64,000 nt of DNA from Nephrocerus scutellatus (GCA_947095585.1 OX352764.1:124001-188000), one strand, 5' to 3'; positions 26,090-38,459 are shown, counted from the stretch's first letter. Numbers and translations: made by a program. Notes: generated by a model from the letters alone, not told the origin.

Positions 26090-26794
26090 TATAAACTTGA
26101 CCTCTTAACAACGCATATAAACGTAGTAATGGGTGTTTTTTTTAAGAAAAAAATATAATACTAATACATAGTTTAATTTTAATAAAATTGTTTTATTCAT
26201 TCATAAAATCCATACATGGCATTAACCTTTGAAAATGGCTAACATTTTTTATTAATTTAGTCTTATACGAGTTAACCAGAAATTTAAGGTATAATATTTA
26301 ATTTGCGTAGTGGTAAGAAAAAAAAAGTATAGCTTACAATTCACCAGGAACCTCTTAGGTAGAATGACTGCTCTAAATTCAATTTATTTGCCAGCTTTTA
26401 AATGTTCCTGATCTCTGGTGTGGTTTAGCGTAAATGTGTATCTAGCTCAATTTCAGCTCGTATCTATTATGAATGTTTTCACGCATGCGCTTACCAAACC
26501 CGATGCAAGCATGATATTTACTACGTTTATATGCGGGGTTAAAGCCAGCTTGAACTACATTTGGACACACAAAAACCTGGGTCGACTTTATATAAGCTTG
26601 ACTCAACTCAACTGCATTCGCACGACAAAGTTGAGTCTAACTTTTGCTGTTGTAAAATAGTATTATACTATTACTGTACTATAACGATAAACGATGGAAA
26701 CACGAAGCTGATAGTTTAATAAAATATAATAGCTAGCAAATAAAAACACAACCGATAAAAATAAAAATTTTTCTTGTAAATTCTCTAATCGGAG

Positions 26795-26795
<1 letters not shown>

Positions 26796-26825
<30 letters not shown>
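26796..26825. repeat. (CA)n microsatellite, unit 2
   Basis: About 14 CA units, at the position equivalent to 22,991-23,024. The length difference of 4 bp is one of the few differences between the duplicated units. Confidence 0.9.
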
Positions 26826-26829
<4 letters not shown>

Positions 26830-27040
26830 GTGCTCGCCTTGTGGCAAAATCATCCACGAAATACGCAGCGGCAGCGAACAGCGCTGCTAACAAAGCACAG
26901 AGCTCAAACTTTGCCGTGATCTGATGCGAAATAGCGATATTTAAAATTTGTATATTGGGGTCCCCAAGGGGCCGATCGCTCCAAATTTTTACAAAAAGTG
27001 TTTTCCATCGAAGACACACATGTGTACAAAATTTAAAGAA

Positions 27041-27440
27041 AATCGGGTAAATTTTGTAAAATATTTGTATGGGAGCCCCCCGAACCCGAGGTCCGAGGGG
27101 CCTCAAAGGCCTAATAGAAAGTATTGTCACCGGAAATATACAAGTGTGAAAAATTTCAATAAAATCGGGCCATGGGAAGTGGGCTAAGAATTGATCAGAA
27201 AATCTGACCAGCCAGCCAACCAGCCAGCCACGTGCACGCGAAGTTAATATAGAGAATTTAAAAATACTATTAAACGGTCAATATTAACTTCGTGTACGGA
27301 TGTGTTTGTGGCTGTCTGGCCAAATCTTGTGATAACTTTTTAATACACTTCCTAAAACACAAACTTTGTTCACTTTGTCTTAGATGACAACCCTTTCCAT
27401 AAAAATTTGGAAGTCATCGGGCATCAGTGTTGAGATAAAA
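27041..27440. repeat. Family A right arm, then a second family A left arm
   Basis: 27,041-27,260 is the reverse complement of the family A left arm seen at 20,155-20,400. It ends GAAGTTAATATAGAGAATTT. After ~20 bp, a new left arm begins at ~27,283 (ATATTAACTTCGTGTACGGA) and decays by ~27,440. The first arm closes the element that opened at 20,155. Confidence 0.65.
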
Positions 27441-27989
27441 GATTATTTTCCACTTCATTGGAACAGTATACTTTTAGGCACATTTTTAAATACCTTTCTC
27501 TCCACTGCATGTTTCTTTATTTTTTTATGGTTTGGTGTCGACGGGAAAAGCATTGAACAACAAGTTAAAACATTTCGTCTTTTGGTCATTAAAGAATTTA
27601 CTTCAAAATTTTAATTTTTATTAATTGGTTTCTTTCATACCTACTTAATCTAACTACAATATTTAAACTCATGCGCTGAAATACCAAGTAGAAATTTCAA
27701 CATCCAAGTGAAACAATAGAGCTCTAACAATCGCAAAACTTTTGTCCTAAGATTTCTACCAATATACCGAGCAATATTTTTTTTGTTAAAAACTAAATCG
27801 ATACAATCTTTTAATTCTTAAGTTTTTCCATTATGAGAAGTCTGTAACGACACAGAAGAATAGTATGTATTTTCTATTACGGTTAGTTTTGGCTGGATGC
27901 GTCGTTGTATACATGCAATTTCGAAACGATGTATTAAAGCATTTCTATCAAGATACCAAGAATCTGGCGCTCTTGTTGGGACACCCTTT

Positions 27990-28475
27990 ACAAGGCTTTT
28001 ATTCGACCTAAACTTGGGTTCAATTGCCATATCTGGTCTGGTGCGCCTAAAACTACTTTGCATCAGCTAGATAGAATTCAAAACCGCCTGATAAAACTTA
28101 TTGGTGACGCAAATATAGCGAAATCAATAGATTCGCTTAAAACCGTAGGAATGTTTCCTGCTTGTCACTATGTTTCCTGCTTGTCACTGTTTTGTCTTCT
28201 ACCAGCGGTGCTCAAGAGAAACAGCCAGCTCCTTGAATTCAGCCGCAATACTCGTGGCGCTCTAAATGCTCATCAGTTTACCCTCAAGCCCATATTCGGA
28301 CGTACATTTAAATTCAGGGATTCGTTCTTCAGCCGTACAACACGTATGTGAAATGCTCTGCCAAGCTCTGTGTTCCCACATCACTATGATCCACAGATTT
28401 CAAAACACAAGCTCATAGACATTTTCTCTTTTCTCCTCCTTTTCCTTAATGCCCCTGCTGTGCCAAGCATATAGC
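27990..28475 (+). pseudogene. Non-LTR retrotransposon 3' ORF2 fragment
   Basis: Plus-strand translation, allowing frameshifts, gives NCHIWSGAPK, LDRIQNRLIKLIGDA, LKPIFGRTFKFRDSFFSR, then WNALPSSVFPHHYDP. This is the typical region downstream of the reverse transcriptase in jockey/CR1-like LINEs. It is broken by frameshifts and by a 19-bp direct duplication at 28,151-28,189. The MITE right end at 27,963-27,990 lies against its left edge. Only the 3' end is present, as expected for 5'-truncated insertion. Confidence 0.8.
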
Positions 28476-28499
28476 CGAGAATTATAAAAAAAAATGCAG

Positions 28500-29890
28500 T
28501 ATACTTTACTTTTAATTAAAGAGGGTTTTGACCAAAACCGAAATGCATATTATGCAACGCGCTGACCGGTGGTAGTGAAAGGAGTGAGAAAAGTTAGTTT
28601 TGTTAGTGAGAAACAGAAAAATTTCATATGGTTTGTGCTCTTTAGTTATTCGCCAAAACATCAAATTTTCTTAAGTATCTTTGCTTCAAGAAATTGGTTG
28701 GATTTTCTAAGGAGAGGGTTTTGGAAAGTACCCAACGAAGAGTCATACGGCTACGGCAGCACATACTATGGTGGTGGAGTCCGATCTAAGGAGGAGTCCA
28801 TTCCACCATATTTTTTTCCATGGTTGTTGGTGACATCTTGCCACGTGTGATGGTGAAGAGGAAAAAGTAAACGTAAAACAAGTAAATGCAAAACATGTTA
28901 ATTAATAAAAGTACATTTTTAATTTAAAACGTTTGTGCGTGCGTAGTAGTCTTATCTGAAACAAATTGCAAACTAGCGTTGATTTTTTTTTTGATTTGTC
29001 AATGTTCATTCAGTTCTGAGCTGTGTTTAAAGTCCTTAGCTCAATGGGAAATTAGATTAAAATCACTTACAAAATTCCACCCGAAGAGACATATACAAAA
29101 GCGAGCTAATAAAAACTTGGTTTTTCGGGTATAAAGTTTTATGTATACATTGACACACGCCACACGCTTCAAACGCCGCGCATGGATTGTAGCATCAGTC
29201 TATCAAAACGTAATCTATCTCTGGTCCTATAATAGGACAAGTCTTAATGCATTCATTTCAACCAGATGAAGAATGAAAAACATACAAGTATAGTACACAG
29301 AAAATACCAATCTTATAATATTGAATGTTTATTGAATGTGATAATTTTACAGGACAGAAATACTTTCGAATTAAATTAAATGTTTAAAAATACATATAAT
29401 AATATACGCTTATCAATGTTAAGTATGCGGCAGAAGAATAAAACCCACAGCTGCCGCCGTTCACTCGATAACAAGAACACTTAGTGTTCGGCAAGTAATT
29501 GAACTAAATTACTTAACTAATTCTTACTTAATTTATGTTTGCTTAACCCTGGATATCGTGCATTTAGGATGTATTTGTGGTATGTTATGAGATAAAATAG
29601 AATATCCATGTAGATGTGGCGTAGATATTTAATGCGTTTGTACATCAATGCAAACAATTTACGAGTAACGGCTTAAATAGGTCGTACATCAATAATTAGT
29701 ATGTACTTACTTCAAATCACAACTTTAGGTAATTAATTGTGTTGTAAAAAACTTAGGCTTATAAATAATTTAATTCATTTAATGAAACGACAAAGGAAGC
29801 TTTTGGATTGATTTATGTTTGATGTCTTATATATTACAGTAAAAGGGTTGCTTGCCGCTTAAGTCTTTTGTTAGGGATTTCTGCGTGCTT
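28500..29890. other. Intergenic, includes bowl 3' UTR
   Basis: There is no gene besides the 3' UTR of the minus-strand bowl-like gene. A short piece of repeat family B lies at ~29,112-29,175 (TTTTTCGGGTATAAAGTTTT, then ACACGCCACACGCTTC). Confidence 0.4.
29328..29333 (-). terminator. Candidate poly(A) signal for the bowl-like gene
   Basis: AATAAA on the minus strand, ~560 nt downstream of the stop codon at 29,892. It is a candidate only, because AT-rich DNA produces this hexamer often. Confidence 0.3.
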
Positions 29891-29891
29891 C

Positions 29892-32800
29892 CTAACGTCT
29901 CATAATTTCCTCTATGCTGAATCCAGTACGTCTTGCTGGTTGTTGTATATTCTGTTGAGCGTTAGATAAGTGGCTTTGAAGTTTTGAACTTGAAGTTGAA
30001 GGAATATTAAGCGAAGCCTGCGAAACGCCTAGCGAAAGAGGAACGTCGACAGTGCCTGCGACAATTTCATGGTTTCTTGGCTCTGCATTTTTTAGTGGTA
30101 GCAATGGTAGCTTTTCCGAAAGCAACTGATGCTTAGCAGATGATTTTATGTGAAAAGTTATGCCTGATTGTTTTTGCTGAGCAATGTGCAAATTGTTGTG
30201 TTGTCGTGTCATATTTAGAGCCGCATGCGTGTTGCCGCTTATTATTCGCTGATTAAGCACATGTGGTTCGCCATCTAGTCCGATAGGTCTCTTGCGAATA
30301 GGTATTGATCCAAGGAAACTTGGCATTGAGTCTGGTGAGTGCACATGCTGCTGTGGTTGTGGTGTTTCTGCAACTGCGGCGGCAGATTGAGTCGTCAAAG
30401 AATCAGGTAAGAGTGTAGCTTTTTGATGGAGATCTCGACGAACGTGCAGCATTGGAATATAAGGCTGCGGTGGGTTAGCTGTTGATGAATATATTGAATG
30501 GGAAAGTCCAGCGATGAAAGCCGATCGACCCGGAATATTACGAGTGCTTGGACTAGACAGCGGAAGTGCTGTCTGCGACGGCTGCGACCCATGTGCGTGA
30601 ATAACCCTTAAATCATGGAAATCTCGATCGCGTTCTGAATGAGGACGCATTGTGTAGGTTTCGCCTCCTTCATGGTGACAATGGGTGACACCTTGACGTC
30701 CATTTTCACTTTCCACACAACCAACAAAATCTGGCGTTGCATGCTCATCTTCATCGTCATCTAGATCGTTTTCACCAATATAATCATCATCTATGTCGTC
30801 ATCATCGTCTATGTCATCGCCTTCATCTAGTTGCTCATCCTCCTCTTGATATTTTTGTTTACCGCTATAAATATTTGAAATGGCCAGTACTTGCTCTGCC
30901 ATATGGCATTGTTCATTATTACGATCGCTTCGATTGTCAATTTCAGATCGTTCGCCATTCGCAGTACTCGGCGGCTTTGGTGGCGGAGATATATGCCTTT
31001 GAACAGGGGTATTGCGCGGAGAGTCAACTTCAAGCAAGAAATCGTCTTCATCACCACTTATATTGTGACTGTCGTCCTCTTCACCTACATCTAATATTTC
31101 GGATGGAACATCACCTACAGCATGAGTAAGCGCATGTCTTCGTAAGTCACAGTTCCGACGGAACACCTTTCCACAAGCAGAGCACTCATAGGGCTTATGA
31201 TCGGTATGTGTAAGCAGATGTGTTTTTAAATTAGATCTCTGATTAAAACTTCGACTGCAAACTGGGCACTTGTGTGGCGATTCTTCCATGTGTAGTATCT
31301 TGTGCACAGCTAGAGTACGCGATTGACAGAACCCTTTGCCACATTCGGTGCATTTAAACGGTTTCTCCTTTGAATGAATGTATCTGCAATGGAATAATAA
31401 AAAAAAGACAAATTTTTTTAATAAGCAATGAGTAAAGGCACACTTAACACTCAGAACAAGTAAATGTAAAAAAAACTTCGTTTTTCGGGTATAACCTTTT
31501 ATTTATGCGTGTTAAAGGTGGTTGAAATGTACCTGAAGGTTGAAACAACCAACTTTTACACGCGACCAGCGTCCAACGTGGGTGCTGCTTAGAAATTGCC
31601 CATGAGATTGAGCTGTGCAAAAAAACTCAGCTTTTTAGGACGTGTTGGTTAAAAAGGTCTCAAAGATCACACGAGTTATAAAATGCTTATGTTCTCAAAG
31701 AAGTTGAACAAGCCAGTCAATCAGGTGCCTAGTCAAGTTAAATACATTTTTTTGAAAAAGCAGAAGAAAGTTCAGGATTTAGGAAAACACTTGAGAGAAG
31801 AGAGATAACTTTAAACGGACAGGATCATGACCAATATACGCTAAGTACAATCAACATTGAGTACAATCGGCTCCTACGAGGTCCCGCAAATATAGGCATG
31901 TGTTTTCTTTAAAACGAAGAGTATGATCTGAGATCTGGGTATATCCTTGCAAGTCCAACCAAATACTGGCTTATCGAAGGCAATATTGATCAAAATATGA
32001 ATTAGTTGAATTCCAATGCCTTTCATTCAGATCGTACATGATGCCAGCGCCTGCGTATATAAGAGCTACCAATATTCCTACAATTCAGGTAGTAGAGCAC
32101 GAAGTCGAATTAGCTGTCCATAAATGCGTGTAACTGCTGTTTAAAGGCAACACAATTTCGGAGACTAAAATGTTTACGTAACATATAACAGCGAGATCTG
32201 TAAACGCTCTCACGTAGCAGATAAATAAGCTCGATAGGCTTCGGCGGGCAGTACACCACTTTGTTTGTGTTTGAATTAAACAAAAGCGTTATTAAAACTT
32301 TCCACAAATTGTTTTACGTGCTCACCTGTGATCCCGAAGATGATCTTGACGACGGAAGGCTTTGCCGCAAATATCACAAGAATACGGCCGCTCATCTGTG
32401 TGCGTACGTTCGTGTATAAGAAGGTTGTAAGACTTGGTAAACTGCCGGTTGCAGAACTTGCAAATAAACTGTTTCTTAGGTCGTGATGCACGTCCGGGTG
32501 CTCGTAGCAATCGGCGATCTAGGCCAGCATGAATATTGGGTGGAACGCCTGGTGGAAATAAGCCAGCTGTAGTACCAGATGGAAATGTAAATGAACCGGT
32601 TGAAGTAGGAGACGGCCCGGGGCCCGTTAAATAAGCTGGCGGATACATCATGCCTGGAGGTGGTTGCTGGGGTCCCTGGCCGGGCCTAGACAAAAGAATT
32701 GCTGTCGCTGCGGCTTCTCTCAGTGCGAGTTCCTTTCGTTTGTCTGCCATCATAGCAATAATTTCGAACCCGGACCCTCGTTTTGGCGCTCCAATGACGT

Positions 32801-33188
32801 CTTTACCGGCATCACTAGTTGTCTCGATCATATTGGAATAGATTCCACTAGAGCCACGCAACGTATTCCTCGACGGTAAAACTGGTACAAATGCTGATAT
32901 TTCTCGGTGGTGGTGTGATTGCGGAGTTGAGGCACCAATAATTCCAGCAGCGACAAGGTGATGCTGATACGCTAATTGAGACTCATACGCAGCCGCAGCT
33001 GCTGCTGTAACTGCAGGTCCCGGTCTTCCCGTGTGTTTTCTAGATGTGCTACGAACTTCTTGCGAGTTGGAGCACTTCGGTGCTGATGATGATGCGGTCG
33101 GGGAATGCAGGAATTCATCAATAGAGGGTCGCACCACCGACATCGTGGAGGATGAACGGTCTTCAATCACTAACTGTTGATTTGGCAT
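29892..33188 (-). CDS. bowl: Odd-skipped-family zinc-finger transcription factor, Bowl type
   Basis: This is a nuclear DNA-binding protein of the odd-skipped family (odd, sob, drm, bowl), which acts in embryonic gut, epidermal, eye and leg-joint patterning. Two exons, 33188-32326 and 31383-29892, join in phase to give 784 residues. The junction falls inside finger 2, after HLRDHR. Five tandem C2H2 fingers occupy about residues 240-377, starting KKQFICKFC and with the family-typical [17 protein letters not shown] stretch. The N-terminus ([11 protein letters not shown]) is Ala/Pro/Ser-rich. A long acidic run follows the fingers. The C-terminus FSIEEIMRR resembles the eh1 motif that binds Groucho. 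Five fingers and this length fit Bowl rather than Odd (four fingers) or Drm (two). Upstream noncoding exons probably exist. Confidence 0.93.
31384..32325 (-). other. Intron of the bowl-like gene with family B repeat
   Basis: The intron is bounded by GTGAGC (donor) and TTGCAG (acceptor) on the minus strand. It contains a repeat family B copy at about 31,465-31,760 (CTTCGTTTTTCGGGTATAAC). The rest, 31,800-32,320, is not recognised. Confidence 0.6.
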
Positions 33189-33407
33189 ACCGCATACAAG
33201 TATATTCTCATTCTATTGGAGATAACAGTGTTGTCTATAATAAGAGAACAAATTTAATGCATTTGAATTATTTAAATGGAATAGTATCTACTCATAAAAA
33301 CGGAACGTAGGGAAGAGTATTTTTTTATAGTCCTACCACTTCCAAAGCCCAAAATAAAAAAATTCCGAATGTTTTGGGTTTTGACTGTTGCTTTTACGGT
33401 AGTAATT

Positions 33408-34692
33408 ACGAAAATGTTCGAACTTGGAATTTTTGCAGATTTACCCATTTCCGTCTCCTGAGTAAAATAAACAAAAAAAATCTCTGTCTGTCTGTGTCCA
33501 CTCTACAGCCCAGACGGCTGAATGGATGGGGATGAAAACTCATATTGGAAGGTCCCAGTTGATTTTGACAGAAATCGGCCAACCGGAAGTTGCACTTAAC
33601 TTACACAATTTTAGAGTTTTTGCTAATATCTAAAAAAGTATAGCACTTATGAGAAATTTTTTAAGTCCAAAAGAAATTTAAAAAAATTAAAAATTTAAAC
33701 GAAATAAAAAAAAAACAGTAAATGTTAAAATCTTCGTTTTTCGGGTACAAACTTTTATATATACATCGAAACATGCCAAACAGTCGTTTATTATTTGGTA
33801 ATAATCGCTAAAATATCTGTTTTTGAGGTCGGGGCTATATCAAAGAATTTTCTTTTTTCCACGCTTCACAGGCGCCACACGCGACTCGCGTTACGCGTCA
33901 AAAGCGGAATTTCAAAATGGGCCCCTGACATTGAGCTTTCAGTCAAAAAACGAGAAAAGGTCGCGATTTCAAACCATCGCAAGTTTCACACGCGAAACGT
34001 GACACGCGTCGTACATGGAATATAAAAAATGCTATTTTGGACTTAGACACTCATAAAATGTCTGCTCTCTGGGCCGTGTGAAAGTTAGTTAAAAAGGACC
34101 TCAAAAAAGTAAAAAAAAAAAAAAACATTTTTCAACCCATAACACGCGCCAAACGCGACACGCGTCATACTCGGAATATAAAAAATGTTATTTTGGACTT
34201 ACGACACTCGCAAAATTTCAGCTCTCTAGGTCATGTGGAAGGTGGTTTAAAAGGACCTTAAAGTGGTCGAAAATACAGTCAAAAATGGGTCGTCAAGTTA
34301 AATATTAAGTGTGGCCACAACACGACTTTCTTTTACGGACGGGGCCGGAATCTTCAGTAAATGTATATTAGACTTTTTTTTTCAAAATTTTTTTGAAATT
34401 TTTTTTGTTGTTTTTTGTTTAGATTTCTACTAAGTGCTATACTTTTTGAGTTATTTGAAAAAACTAGAAAAACTGTCACTTCCGGTTGTCAGATTTCCGT
34501 CAAAATCATCTAGGCCCTCACAATTTATGTAAAAAGTTTAAATATTAATTCTCATCGTCATAAGTTTAATCGTCTGGGCTATAGAGTGGACACAAACAGA
34601 CAGACAGAGATTTTTTTATCGCTTTTTCTGACTCAGAAGATACGGTAATGGGTACATCTGCAAACATCCCGAGTTCTAAAATTTTCATGATT
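33408..34692. mobile_element. ~1.3-kb inverted-repeat element (families C and B)
   Basis: The left arm, ~33,408-33,690, matches the reverse complement of ~34,400-34,692. Both contain the phrase that reads CTGTCTGTGTCCACTCTA on the left and TAGAGTGGACACAAACAGAC on the right. Family B fills the interior: TTCGTTTTTCGGGTACAAAC at ~33,735, then two ~150-bp repeats ending in CGGAATATAAAAAATG-type phrases. There is no coding capacity. It is likely a non-autonomous foldback-like transposon, and single arms of it are scattered elsewhere in the window. Confidence 0.6.
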
Positions 34693-35212
34693 ACTATACT
34701 TCCTTTTACTATTTAAAAGAAAGTAAAATTAATATACATTTCCCTTTGGAGCTTAAAACAAAAAAAAAACTTTTTCTTTTTTAATTTTACCTGTTGCAGG
34801 TTTTCATAAAATCTTTGGGTTTTTCCGCAAACTTATTGTTGATTTTTAATTTTATTATTGTTACGTTCTTAAGATAAAAATAGTAAAACGTTATGTTTAT
34901 TACGAATTTTTGGAGAAAATTGACCCTAAAGTCAAAAGTTAGCATGGGCAAGCAAACGGGAACAGCAATTGAAGTGGATATCTGAAGACTCAAATAAGAT
35001 ATCAACTTTATTTAAATGCAGTTACAAAGGCTAGTATTTCTTCTAATAATAAAGTCGTAAACGAAGTTTCTACCGTTGGTATTAACAGTGCAATTTCCGT
35101 TAACATGGGTCAGGGTACACCAAAGTAAGCTTTTTCTTAAATCCCCGATAAATTATGTCAACATTGGAGATAGACCCTTATTGTAGGGAAAAAATTGAAG
35201 GACGTCTTTTTC

Positions 35213-36209
35213 AAATTCTCTATATTACCTTCGCGTGCCCGTCTGGCTGGTGGATAGAATCTTGTGATCAATTTCTATCACACTTCCCAAAGCCCGATTT
35301 TATTCATACATGTGTATTTCCAATGACAACACTTTCTATTAAAATTTTGGGGCCCTCGGGCATCGGGGTGCTCCCATACAAATTTTTTACAAAATTTACC
35401 CGATTTTCTTTAAATTTTATACGCATGTGTAAAAATTTGGTAGGATACCCATGCAAATTTTATAAAAAAAACTACGCGATTTTCTTCAAATTTTATACAC
35501 ATATTTATCTACGATGCACAATACTTTTTGTAAATATTTGGAAGTGATCGGGTCCCGGGGTCGGCGGACACCCATATAAGAAAATTACCCGATTTTCTTC
35601 AAATTTTATACGCATGTGTATCTTCGATGGACAACACTCCGGTGGAAACACTATTTGTACAAATTTTGGAGGGATCGGGATAGGGGGCCCCCAAATGTTT
35701 TTTTTAAATTTACACCATTTTATTCAACCACCCATAAAAATTAAATTTTTTTCGTAACTTGTCTAATAGGAGACACACATTGTGTAATGTTTGAATAAAA
35801 TCGGGTTAATTTTAAAAAAAAATATATACAGGAGCACCTAGGCCCTGTGGCCCAATCACTTTCAAATGTTTACAGAATGTGTTGTCATCGGAGATACACA
35901 TATGTTAAAAATTTGAAGAAATTCGGGTTAATTTTTTTAAAAAAATATATGGTAGCCCCTAGTCCCTGGGACCGACATTTTTGCAAAAAGTGTTGTCATC
36001 GGATATACACATGTGTACAAAATTTGAAGAAAATCAAATAAGCCCGATACCTTCTAAACTTTAATAGAAAGTGTTGTCATCGGAGATAAACATATGTACA
36101 AAGTTTGTATAAAATTGGGCTTTAGGAAGTGGGTTAAAAATTAATCACAAGATTCCACCAGTCAGCCAGCCACCGACACACGCCGACGCGAAGTTAATAT
36201 ACAGAATTC
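35213..36209. mobile_element. ~1.0-kb inverted-repeat element, family A (complete)
   Basis: It begins AAATTCTCTATATTACCTTC and ends GAAGTTAATATACAGAATTC, the reverse complement with a few changes. Inside, a ~110-130-bp module is repeated several times in each arm and inverted in the right half. The module is ACATGTGTAT, GGACAACACT, a (G/C)-rich GATCGGG/GGGCTCCCATAC block, then CCCGATTTTCTTCAAATTTT. No coding capacity. Partial copies occur at 11.4, 20.2, 24.0, 27.0-27.4, 39.5, 46.1 and perhaps 62.5 kb. Confidence 0.65.
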
Positions 36210-36856
36210 AAATATGTGCGTAATGTTTCTATTTACACTTGAAGGTTTACAAATGGACTGACATTTACGTCACAGGTCTTAAAAATTTGATAATCCAAAA
36301 ATTTGTAAACAGTAACGCTAAATATTTTAAGCATTTTTTAGGAGTTCACGCTAAAATGGAGAAAACAAATATGGTATAAAAACAAAAGATGTCGTAAAAG
36401 CAGCATGTTACAATGCGATCTTCGAATGTTCTTTGGATCTTTCCTTTGTGGCAACATGGTCATGGCAGTACGACAAGCAGCATATTTGTGACCGACCAGA
36501 GAGGAATTATCAAAAACGAAACGAATGAGATGAGCTAAAGCTACAGACAGGTTATAAAATGAAAAGAAAGGAAGGATTGAACAGCACAAAAACATGACTG
36601 AGCCGGACGATGTGATCGTAATATGAAGCAAGTGTTTTGAGTTGCTGCCAGGATGTTTGTTCTGATAGGACAACAAAACAAAACACACAAAAGAGTCGGG
36701 AAAATCGAAAATGACGCCGAGGCCCTAAGAGCATAAAGATGCCAAGAGAAAAATTAACAAAAAGCCAGTAAGCAGTAATATTCAGGAATCCAATAGGTGC
36801 GGCGATAATATGTACATACACACTTTTTTATACATAGATGTGTGTGGATGTATAGG

Positions 36857-36956
36857 TATAAAATACTTCGTAGCGAGCGGCCGTGTATTTGAGTTTGCGT
36901 TAAAAGAAAGCAGATTCCGGTCCATCGAACGCAGCCGCAGGTACTAGCATAAAGTA
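36857..36956 (+). promoter_or_regulatory. Possible TATA promoter and short first exon
   Basis: TATAAAAT at 36857-36864 is followed ~90 bp later by a good splice-donor sequence AAA|GTAAGTA (GT at 36954). The spacing would fit a short noncoding first exon on the plus strand. There is no downstream coding exon to attach it to, so it may be a noncoding transcript or chance. Confidence 0.2.
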
Positions 36957-38372
36957 AGTACCCTTTGAGTATTTTGTTTTACTTTGGGTTTGGCTTGCGG
37001 TAAATGACGTGGCACCAAGATGCTCCTCTAATGATAGTAGTTGCGGAATCGATATAAGGGCACAAATACGAACACCTACTGGTTTGCCTGGTATAACTTA
37101 TAAATAAAACCGTGTTTCTATTGTATGACTATCATGTAGCTAAAAACTTTATCTTTTTCCTTCTGTTTAGTTCAGATTTCCATATTATGGTATATCATAA
37201 TTTTTAAATACTTACTCAGCTGACGTTTTGCTATTACAGTTTATTCCAAGTAAGATGAGGTATGTGTGCTGTGTAGTTTAAAATGCTTGCAATTGCCGAT
37301 TATGACCCAACGCTACGGTCATTTATTACACTCGCGCAAATCAGAGAGTACGGAAATTATATTATTTGTGTATGTGAGGTCCATACTACTGCAACTTCAG
37401 AAGTAGAAGCTCGAATAATGGTGTCTTACGAACAAACTTAAAAACGGTCGGAACCAACATGGCATCACACTGTGTTCAGTGGCAATGACAGTGGCACGGA
37501 GAAACCCACGGTCCGCACACACACCGTATCCACTGACACAAACACATACACAATCAAAATCAAGTGATCAGCTCTCAACGTTCAACGCGTGAGTTCTTCA
37601 AGTTTGTACACACGAACAAGGGCCTCTGTAATATATGCATATGCATGCGTACATATATATATATATATAAATTGACTATTTTTTGTACAAATTATTAACT
37701 TAAATCCGCAGTGACGTATCACGTTTATGTTTTTCGCGTTAGCTTGCCGCTTGGCAAATGCACACTATTTTAGTCCCTTAAAAGACATTAACTATTCACA
37801 AAAAAAGTGCTTACCAAGTGAGTTTCAACTTTTTATAATTTGTGTTTGCAAGCATTTGTGTTACTGCAAAGGCAAGACACTAAAGCACGAGAATTCCTTG
37901 GATTCATAAGTTGTTTTTGGAATATTTCACAAGTCTCTCTCTCTGATATAAAAAAAATAGACAACAAAGGTTATTGGATACGTGCTGAAGATAAAAGTTG
38001 TTTTAACGAAAATCCGCCATCGTTGGTAGAATTTTGAATATTTACTAAATTCAAGCCCGGTTTACAGACTGCGGTTCTGCGTTGACGAACGGATTTTTCT
38101 GCACACCCAGTCCCAGGTCCCACATTTAGATTTTTCCATTCTGTACTCAAATGGGAGCTGAAGTCAGTGCTGCTACTTAATCGCTTCTCAAGTAGTCCCA
38201 ATCTCTTCCCACACACCACCGCAACAGTAAGCAAGCAAGCAGTCAGTATCTTATCTTAAGCTCAGCACCTAAGTCACAATGCATATAGGTGTAAGAACGA
38301 GAGCGATAGTTGTCGGTAACTAAAACCAGTTGAACAAGTAGGAGAAACGGAGCGAAAATCCAGTGACGGTGT

Positions 38373-38456
38373 ATATAAAAATTCGAGCACACACACTTCT
38401 ACTGTTTTGATGTATTACGTCCGAGCGACGTCCGGTCGCTGTTTGGCAGCCGAGGT
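38373..38456 (+). promoter_or_regulatory. Possible TATA promoter and short first exon
   Basis: TATATAAAA at 38373 is followed ~75 bp later by CGAG|GTAAGA (GT at 38455) in a locally GC-richer stretch. This is the second plus-strand TATA-plus-donor pair in the ~7.9-kb gap between the bowl-like and PDZ-PH-PH genes. Inference only. Confidence 0.2.
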
Positions 38457-38459
38457 AAG

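Larger units (their letters stand above)
23240..27040. repeat. Tandem duplication, unit 2 (3,801 bp)
   Basis: This is the second direct copy of 19,417-23,239. The junction lies at 23,239/23,240, where TTTAAAGAA of unit 1 meets GTTAAGTTG, the first bases of the unit. After 27,040 the family A right arm continues uninterrupted to ~27,260, so unit 2 has the ancestral right flank and unit 1 has the ancestral left flank. The structure is exactly that of a simple tandem duplication or of an assembly duplication. Confidence 0.9.

Noticed and set aside
20392..26660. Repeated open frames of 80-134 codons in the duplicated units
   Set aside because: They appear twice only because the DNA is duplicated. 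They cross MITE and microsatellite sequence and show no domain or splice support.
30737..31129. Plus-strand His-rich frame
   Set aside because: It is the antisense of the acidic Asp-rich run in the bowl-like protein; reverse complements of GAT codons read as His/Ile-type codons.
36338..36821. Minus-strand Cys/Phe-rich overlapping frames
   Set aside because: Two overlapping frames of similar length, neither with splice sites or recognised domains; treated as chance.
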